Assembly (NCBI GenBank): GCA_934645275.1
Contig: CAKUDW010000059.1
Span: 1 to 9,504, forward strand
DNA: 9,504 nt
Reading direction: 5' to 3'
From: an uncultured Clostridia bacterium
Lineage (GTDB): Bacteria; Bacillota_A; Clostridia; Christensenellales; Aristaeellaceae
The first letter of the stretch is position 1. The number at the start of each line of letters is the position of its first letter. The position numbers and the translations under genes are program-made. The notes beneath the pieces were generated by a model, which made no database searches, was not told the DNA's origin, and saw nothing but the letters and a program-made list of their open reading frames with translations. Below are positions 1-5,790 of this stretch, one piece after another.

Positions 1-2880
1 GGCGAGAGCTCTTTTGCCGGCTGCACGTCGCTGAAGAGCGTTATCATTAAGGAAGGCGTGACGACATTGGCCGCCAGTGCGTTTAGTAAGTGCACGGCGC
101 TGGAAAGTGTCAGCTTGCCCAAAACGATCAACAGCCTGAATCCGGGCGCGTTTAGCGGCTGTACGTCACTGAAGAGCCTGACGATCGCGGAAGGCGGCAT
201 ATATCGCATCTCCGATGGTCTGATCTGCACGGAAACGCAAATCGTCAGCGTAATGCCCTATGTTTCCGGCGAAGTGACCATCCCGGAGGGTATTATTGAA
301 ATCGGCGACGGCGCTTTCTCTCAGAACACGACGATCACCGCTGTGAAGCTTCCCAGCACGCTGACCCGAATTGGCAAAATGGCTTTCAATAAGTGCACGG
401 CGCTGGAAAGTGTCAGTGTCCCGGCCAGCGGTCTGCAAACCATCGATTCACAAGCATTCAACGGATGTGCTGCCCTGAAGGCGTTCAATCTGCCTTCTAC
501 GCTGACGAGCATTGGTGGCAGCGCGTTCAGTGATTGTGTGTCTCTGAGTACTCCCGTATTCCCCGCCAGCCTGCAGAAGCTTGAAAATGGTGCATTCTGG
601 CAGTGCACGGGCATGACGGGCACGATGACGTTGCCCGGAACCATTATTACCTATGGCAACGGCGTGTTCCACGGCTGTACCGGTCTGAAGCGCGTAGTGA
701 TCGAGGATTGCGTCGATCCCGCAAATGTAAACTATGCCTCTCAGCTGTTCTACGGCTGCACAGGTCTTGAGTCCATCCGTCTGCCGGAGACGATTAAGAA
801 TATGAGCAACATGCTCTATAACTGCTCCGGTCTGACCCGTCTGGTGTTGCCGGCCGGCATTGCAACCGTGGACGGAAATTGCCTGAACAATTCTGAGTCG
901 CTGCGTTATCTGGAAATCAAGGGCGCGACGACGGTAAAGGCAATCAGTTATTCCGGAAAGAAACTGGAACAACTGGTGCTGCCCGCAACCTTGACGACCT
1001 ATGGCGATTCTGCACAATTCTGCCATCCGCAGTTGGTGTGCTTCCGCGGCACGGAAGAGCAGTGGAACCAGATTAGCTTCCAGAAGGATACGCTGGCAAA
1101 CTTCGAAAAGTATGGCACGGTAGTCATCTTCAATTATGATGAAGAAGGCTCTGTGGGCACAGCACCCGTAATTACCAAGCAACCCGAAAGTGCCAGCTAC
1201 GCCAAGGGTCTGCGCTGCGCTCCTTTGACTATTGAAGTACAGGAAGAAGAGGGCACGCAGTACTTCTATACTTGGTATCGCGACGGTAAGCCGGTTGCCA
1301 ATGGTACTGAATGCGCTTTCAGCACCGGTACCGAAGGCAGCTTTGAATTCTACTGCATCGTAAAGGGTGTAAAGGACAACAAGATCGGCGAAGTTAAGAG
1401 TGACGTCGCTACCATCACCATTACGCCGGTGGAGACCTTGTTTGAGGGCAGTGGCACGGCGGATGATCCATATCAGTTGTCCAGCCCGGTTGATTTTGAA
1501 CGCTTGTCCGTGTTTGTCGAGGGTGGCGAGAGCTATGAGGGCAAGTACTTCAAGATGATGGAAGATGTTACCCTGCCCAAGAACTGGGTACCGATTGGCT
1601 GCACGAAGGACGGCACGCGCGATATAAAGAAGGGCGCGAATATGAACGCCTTCTCAGGAACGCTAGATGGCGGCAATCATCTGCTTACCGTTCCTGCGGG
1701 CGAAAAGCCGCTGTTTGCCTATGTTTTCCGCGCAACAATTCAGAATCTGCGCATTTATGGCGAACAGATCGAGGGCTATGGCCTGATTAACAATATGGAA
1801 GGCGTCGGACTGTCTGGATCTGCCGTGGTTATCGACAATGTCACCATCGAAAGCGGCACGAAAATCCTGAAGTCTGGTCTGCTGGGCGCTGAGATCACCA
1901 CGAACGGCTTTGCGGGTTGCAGCGCTGGCTATGTTTCCACGATCAAAAACTGCACGATCAAGGAAGGCGTTATCATCGGCTACAAGGGCGATCAGGACAA
2001 GATCGGCTCCTTCGCCGGTCGTCTGCAGGGTACGATTGAGAATTGTGTGAGCTATGCCACCGTTATGGGTACAAACTACGTTGGCGGTATTATCGGTACG
2101 CGTGACAACGCGATGGGTAATTGCAGCGTTACAGATTGTACCTTTGGCGGCAAGGTAGTGGGCAGTGGTGAGAATGTCGGCGGTATTGTTGGTGGCGGCT
2201 ACCAGAACAGCACTGCCCCCAACGGCGCTAAGATTTCCATTACCGGCTGTAAGGCAAGTGGCACGGTTAGCGGCGACAACAATGTTGGCGGTATCATCGG
2301 TTCCGATGCATTTGTAGCACAGTCCTGGGGCGGTTACAATTTCACCGATAATACCTTCACCGGCAAGATTTCCGGTAATTCCAATGTCGGTGCGATTATT
2401 GGCTACTACAAGAGCATGAATAAGTGCGACAACATTTCTAACAACCAGTACTCAAAGGATTGCGGTGTAGATAAGCCCGTCGGTGGTATCTGGCTGATTG
2501 ATACCAGCTGTGAAAATCCCACTGAGATTGAGGGTACGACCTATGTCAATACCGAGAATGGAACGGCGGGGCTTCCCTCGGTAACGGGCTGCAGCTGGAA
2601 GACTGGCTTCAACCGCACGGACGACCCGCTGGGCAAGGATATCGCCAAGCTGTTCAAGGTGATTGGCGCAGTCATGCTGGGCGACGTGGACCAGAATGGC
2701 GAGGTGGATGTCGATGACGTGCTGCTGGCGAACGACTACTACCTGTCCAAGGCCGAGCTGACCGACGACCAGATTACCGCGGCGGATGTGGATCAGAACG
2801 GCGAGGTGGATATCGACGACGTGCTGCTGATCAACGACTACTATCTGTCTAAGATCGACGAGTTTACGCCTGCGGCGTGA
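1..2880 (+). CDS. BspA-like leucine-rich-repeat surface protein with Ig-like, GLUG-type and C-terminal dockerin domains (5' partial)
   Basis: The reading frame is open from base 1, so the start codon and any signal peptide lie upstream; the GTG at 58 is internal. About the first 345 codons are BspA/TpLRR-type (LRR_5) repeats, with roughly twelve units of the form AF-x-x-C-(T/S)-x-L followed by a short beta strand such as LPSTLTSIG. They end in the FRGTEEQWNQI segment typical of this family. An Ig-like domain (nt about 1162-1431, WYRDGK core) follows. Next comes a GTADDPYQL entry segment and a repetitive beta-helix-like region with four GLUG-like cores (YVGGIIG, NVGGIVG, NVGGIIG, NVGAIIG; nt about 1440-2410). 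The C-terminus is a dockerin with two calcium loops starting at 2683 and 2785 (DVDQNGEVDVDD and DVDQNGEVDIDD). Known LRR_5 proteins often act in adhesion. I infer a surface adhesin or binding subunit docked onto a cohesin partner, perhaps the next gene product. No wall anchor is seen. Confidence 0.9.
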   Translation, partial: GESSFAGCTSLKSVIIKEGVTTLAASAFSKCTALESVSLPKTINSLNPGAFSGCTSLKSLTIAEGGIYRISDGLICTETQIVSVMPYVSGEVTIPEGIIEIGDGAFSQNTTITAVKLPSTLTRIGKMAFNKCTALESVSVPASGLQTIDSQAFNGCAALKAFNLPSTLTSIGGSAFSDCVSLSTPVFPASLQKLENGAFWQCTGMTGTMTLPGTIITYGNGVFHGCTGLKRVVIEDCVDPANVNYASQLFYGCTGLESIRLPETIKNMSNMLYNCSGLTRLVLPAGIATVDGNCLNNSESLRYLEIKGATTVKAISYSGKKLEQLVLPATLTTYGDSAQFCHPQLVCFRGTEEQWNQISFQKDTLANFEKYGTVVIFNYDEEGSVGTAPVITKQPESASYAKGLRCAPLTIEVQEEEGTQYFYTWYRDGKPVANGTECAFSTGTEGSFEFYCIVKGVKDNKIGEVKSDVATITITPVETLFEGSGTADDPYQLSSPVDFERLSVFVEGGESYEGKYFKMMEDVTLPKNWVPIGCTKDGTRDIKKGANMNAFSGTLDGGNHLLTVPAGEKPLFAYVFRATIQNLRIYGEQIEGYGLINNMEGVGLSGSAVVIDNVTIESGTKILKSGLLGAEITTNGFAGCSAGYVSTIKNCTIKEGVIIGYKGDQDKIGSFAGRLQGTIENCVSYATVMGTNYVGGIIGTRDNAMGNCSVTDCTFGGKVVGSGENVGGIVGGGYQNSTAPNGAKISITGCKASGTVSGDNNVGGIIGSDAFVAQSWGGYNFTDNTFTGKISGNSNVGAIIGYYKSMNKCDNISNNQYSKDCGVDKPVGGIWLIDTSCENPTEIEGTTYVNTENGTAGLPSVTGCSWKTGFNRTDDPLGKDIAKLFKVIGAVMLGDVDQNGEVDVDDVLLANDYYLSKAELTDDQITAADVDQNGEVDIDDVLLINDYYLSKIDEFTPAA
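87..416 (+). repeat. 27-bp exact direct repeat inside the LRR coding region
   Basis: The copies are at 87-113 and 390-416, encoding the shared core KCTALESVS of two LRR units. Other units of the same array differ at many third positions, so this perfect pair stands out. It suggests recent duplication or gene conversion within the LRR array. Confidence 0.8.
2680..2859 (+). other. Dockerin module of the LRR protein (two near-identical calcium loops)
   Basis: Two F-hand type loops start at 2683 and 2785, exactly 102 bp (34 residues) apart. Over 23 residues they differ at only two positions, V/I at loop position 10 and A/I at position 17. Calcium ligands D1, D3, N5, D9 and D12 are present in both. 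Positions 10-11, which in characterised type I dockerins contact the cohesin, are VD and ID. The two halves are therefore almost symmetric, the condition under which dual-mode binding to a cohesin is known in classical cellulosomes. The module sits at the extreme C-terminus after a short linker. Confidence 0.92.
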
Positions 2881-2887
2881 CGATTCG

Positions 2888-2905
2888 AAGGAGGATTTTA
2901 TCAGA
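2888..2905 (+). promoter_or_regulatory. Ribosome binding site of the scaffoldin gene
   Basis: AAGGAGG at 2888-2894 lies 11 nt before the ATG at 2906. It falls in the 25-nt gap after the upstream stop codon. The gap has no room for a separate promoter and no hairpin, which supports co-transcription with the LRR gene. Confidence 0.85.
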
Positions 2906-5719
2906 ATGAAAAGACTTTGCGCTTGGATTCTGGCGCTGGTGCTGTTGCTTTCCGCAACAGCGCTGGCCAGCGTCGCGCCCGAAGCGGACAAAACCGTGCT
3001 GAAGGCGGGCGATACCGTGAATGTGGCCGTGAAGTTGGATGCGCCCATCGAGGGCGTATACGGCCTGAGCTACGATTTGTATTTCAACAGCGATTTGTTT
3101 GACTATGCGCCGTCCGCCAGCGTGGCCGGAGACGCGATCGCAGGCGTGCAGGCCTCCGCAAAGGCCAAGACCGATAAGGACGGCAAGCAGTACGTGCTGA
3201 TTTCCTATGTCGATCTGACGGCCGCAGGGCAGACGGTGGCGGCCGGTACGCTGTATACCATTGCCTTTACGGCCAAGGCCGACATTGAGGCCGATAGTCA
3301 GGCGAGCTTCGAGCTGAAGAAGGAAAAGGTGCGCGACACTTCCCGCAACGAGATCACCGGCGAAACGGTGGACGTGCCCGAGGACAAGGCGACCCTGAAT
3401 GTGACGGTGCAGACCAACGCGCCCACCATCGCATTGGGCGAGCAGCGCGCGATCAGCGCGAAGGCGGGCCAGGAGATCGAAGTGCCCGTATACTTCAATA
3501 ACACGCCCACGGTGGGCATGGCGGCGTTCATGGTGGAATTCGATTCCGAGAAGCTGAGCTACGCGGGCGAGAGCCACGACGGCGGCATTGCTGAAAACAA
3601 CCTGAACGTGGCGGCCGTGGAAGGCAGCGAGAACCGCATCATGGTTTCCACGCTGGGCATGCCCATTACCAGGACGGGCGAGCTCTGCACGCTGCGGTTC
3701 ACCGTGAAGGATACCGCGGTTGCGGGCGACAGCGCCGCAATTACCCTGCCGAGCGTGTCGGTGGACGATACCAACTATCCGATGGTGCTGGATGAGAACA
3801 TGATTCCGGTGGGCGGCATGAAGTACGCCGTGCTGACGGTGAACGTCGTCGCCGAGCCGAAGGTCACGGCGATTGAACTGGACAAGAACAGCATCAGCCT
3901 GACTGTGGGCGGCACGGATACGCTGATTGCCACCGTGACTGCGGACGAGGGCGCGGATACGCATGTTACATGGGAATCCGCCGATTCCGAGATCGCCTCC
4001 GTGGATGAAAACGGCAAGGTGACGGCGCACAAGCTGGGCGTGACCACGATCACCGCCAAGGTAGGCGGCCTGAGCGCGACCTGCGAGGTGACCGTGAACA
4101 ACGCGGTTGAAACCGGCAGCTATGCGGTTAAGATGGACCCCGCGGTTACGGAAAATGTGAAGATTGGCGACACGGTGACCGTCAACGTCGTCGTGAACGA
4201 CGAGACCCGCAAGACCTACAACGCCGTATATATGAAGATTGGCTATGATCCGGCCATGCTGACCTACGCCGGTGAAACCACGATTCCCTTTGGCCATATT
4301 TACGACGACAAGGACAACGGCACGCTGACGCTGGCGCGCTACGGCGACGATGCGAACGTGGGCGAAGCGCTGGTCGCGCTGAAGTTCACCGTGCTGAAGG
4401 CTGGCGAGACGAAGGTGGAATTCAACTCCGCAAAGGTGGATGAATCCGCGAACGCCGAAATGCAGGATGCGCCCGAGGCGACGATTGTGAACTTCGCGAT
4501 CATCCGCGTGGGCGGCTACAACGTGACCCTGCCCGACGACTTCACTGGCGACGCCGCGACCAAGCCGGGCGAGGACTACACCTTCTCCGGTAAGGATCCC
4601 GAGCATTACGATTACAGCGATGTGAAGGCGGAAATCGACGGTAAGGATGTTGGCGTGATTGACAACGGCGACGGCAGCTTCACCATTAAGGCGGACGACA
4701 TTACCGGCGATATCACCATTTCCGGTACCGCGACGGGCAAGAAGTACAATGTGAGCTTCGAAGGCCCGGACGCCGGCGACGTAGTAAAGCCTGAAAACCA
4801 GCCGCAGTACGGCGTGGATTACAGCTTCAGCGTCAGCGGCGATACCACGAAGTATGACTACACCATTACCGCAAAGATCGGCGACGTTGAACTGAAGGTG
4901 ACCAGCAACGGCAACGGCAGCTACACCATCAGCGGCAACCAGATCACCGGCGATATCGTGGTAAACGTGAGCAAGAAGTATGTGGGCCCGATCGACCCGT
5001 CGAAGAACACGGTCATCATCATCCAGGGCGTATCGGCCAGCGAGGTCGAGGGCGGCCTGACCCACACCGCGCCCAACGGACAGGATTACACGCTGAAGCT
5101 GATCAAGGACCCGGCCTACGACTACGAGGTCAAGCTGAGCGACGGCACCGTGCTCAAGCCCAACGCGGACGGCAGCTACACCATTCCCGGCGACAAGCTG
5201 ACTGGCACGACGCTGACGGTGACGGTTACGAAGAGCTACGCCAAGCCCACCGTGGAAGTAAAGGAATACCTGAAGCTGAAGGAAGCTGAGGGCGAGACGA
5301 GTGGCCAGTCCATGTGGCTGGTGCTGGTTTCCGGCACGCCGGCAGACGGCAACGTATATACCTTCGACGGCAACGCGATGTTCAAGACCGAGGGCGTGTA
5401 TGGCGACGCTTACTATTACCTGATGATTTCCGGCAAGACGATTGACGAGGTGCGCGCGGACGCCGCGGCGCTGGTTGATCAGAAGGCCGGTACGCCGAGC
5501 ACGATTTCCTACGAAGGCGATGTGAACGGCACCGACACCGTGGATATCAACGATGCGCAGCTGGTGTACGATATGTATAACCATAAGTACGCCGGATTCA
5601 CGCAGCGGCTTGCGGTTGAAAACTTCCTGCGCGCCGATATGGATTGCGGGGAAAGCATTACCGTGAAGGATGCGGCGCTGATCGTTGCCAAATTCCACAA
5701 GGAATTCCCGGTAGACTGA
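2906..5719 (+). CDS. Scaffoldin-like secreted protein: three cohesin-type domains, BIG2, three tandem beta modules, C-terminal dockerin
   Basis: The 937-residue product begins with a clear signal peptide (MKRLCAWILALVLLL core, likely cleavage after ALA near residue 21). Cohesin-type domains are read at residues about 28-169, 173-314 and 405-535. Each starts with a GD/GQ-(T/E)-(V/I)-x-V strand, has a Y-D-x-x-(L/F)-x-Y core and ends in a strand such as ATLNVTV. A BIG2 Ig-like domain (about 319-397, TVGGTDTL and WESADSEIASVD) separates cohesins 2 and 3. Residues about 537-775 contain three related modules with the core G(N/D)GS(Y/F)TI followed by I/L-TGD/TGT. A non-repeat region (783-865) precedes a dockerin with loops at 872-883 (DVNGTDTVDIND) and 911-922 (DMDCGESITVKD). 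Cohesins bind dockerins, so I infer the organiser of this locus's complex. Its own dockerin would link it to another scaffoldin or an anchor. Adaptor scaffoldins of this composition are known. Individual cohesin boundaries are approximate. Confidence 0.88.
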   Translation: MKRLCAWILALVLLLSATALASVAPEADKTVLKAGDTVNVAVKLDAPIEGVYGLSYDLYFNSDLFDYAPSASVAGDAIAGVQASAKAKTDKDGKQYVLISYVDLTAAGQTVAAGTLYTIAFTAKADIEADSQASFELKKEKVRDTSRNEITGETVDVPEDKATLNVTVQTNAPTIALGEQRAISAKAGQEIEVPVYFNNTPTVGMAAFMVEFDSEKLSYAGESHDGGIAENNLNVAAVEGSENRIMVSTLGMPITRTGELCTLRFTVKDTAVAGDSAAITLPSVSVDDTNYPMVLDENMIPVGGMKYAVLTVNVVAEPKVTAIELDKNSISLTVGGTDTLIATVTADEGADTHVTWESADSEIASVDENGKVTAHKLGVTTITAKVGGLSATCEVTVNNAVETGSYAVKMDPAVTENVKIGDTVTVNVVVNDETRKTYNAVYMKIGYDPAMLTYAGETTIPFGHIYDDKDNGTLTLARYGDDANVGEALVALKFTVLKAGETKVEFNSAKVDESANAEMQDAPEATIVNFAIIRVGGYNVTLPDDFTGDAATKPGEDYTFSGKDPEHYDYSDVKAEIDGKDVGVIDNGDGSFTIKADDITGDITISGTATGKKYNVSFEGPDAGDVVKPENQPQYGVDYSFSVSGDTTKYDYTITAKIGDVELKVTSNGNGSYTISGNQITGDIVVNVSKKYVGPIDPSKNTVIIIQGVSASEVEGGLTHTAPNGQDYTLKLIKDPAYDYEVKLSDGTVLKPNADGSYTIPGDKLTGTTLTVTVTKSYAKPTVEVKEYLKLKEAEGETSGQSMWLVLVSGTPADGNVYTFDGNAMFKTEGVYGDAYYYLMISGKTIDEVRADAAALVDQKAGTPSTISYEGDVNGTDTVDINDAQLVYDMYNHKYAGFTQRLAVENFLRADMDCGESITVKDAALIVAKFHKEFPVD
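5519..5707 (+). other. Dockerin module of the scaffoldin-like protein
   Basis: Calcium loops lie at residues 872-883 and 911-922. The first has canonical ligands (D1, N3, D9, D12). The second, DMDCGESITVKD, keeps D1, D3 and D12 but has a cysteine at position 4 and threonine at position 9. The inter-loop segment is longer than in the LRR protein (39 versus 34 residues between loop starts). Putative recognition positions 10-11 are IN in loop 1 and VK in loop 2, so the module is asymmetric. Confidence 0.85.
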
Positions 5720-5735
5720 GCAACAATAGACCCAT

Positions 5736-5761
5736 GCCTGCGGCCCGAAAGGGCCGCAGGC
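5736..5761 (+). other. 11-bp GC-rich hairpin with GAAA tetraloop between genes 2 and 3, without U-tract
   Basis: Arms 5736-5746 and 5751-5761 pair perfectly and are closed by GAAA (5747-5750), a GNRA tetraloop. The bases after it (CAGATTGATACAG) contain no run of T, so this does not fit a standard intrinsic terminator. It lies 17 nt after the scaffoldin stop codon and 29 nt before the next start codon. It may be an RNA-stabilising or processing element that sets different expression of the upstream and downstream genes, or a U-less terminator. The rest of the 5720-5790 gap shows no convincing -35/-10 pair. Confidence 0.7.
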
Positions 5762-5777
5762 CAGATTGATACAGAAT

Positions 5778-5790
5778 AGAGGAAAACGCC
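5778..5790 (+). promoter_or_regulatory. Ribosome binding site of the C39-like peptidase gene
   Basis: AGAGG at 5778-5782 lies 8 nt before the ATG at 5791. It is weaker than the AAGGAGG of the preceding gene. It fixes the start, since the following residues form a signal peptide. Confidence 0.7.

Noticed and set aside
448..1182. 244-codon - strand frame opposite the LRR region
   Set aside because: The sense strand has clear LRR_5 periodicity through the same bases. The antisense product has no family features.
5762..5790. TTGATA considered as a -35 box of a promoter for gene 3
   Set aside because: No -10-like hexamer lies 16-18 nt downstream; that spacing falls on the start codon.
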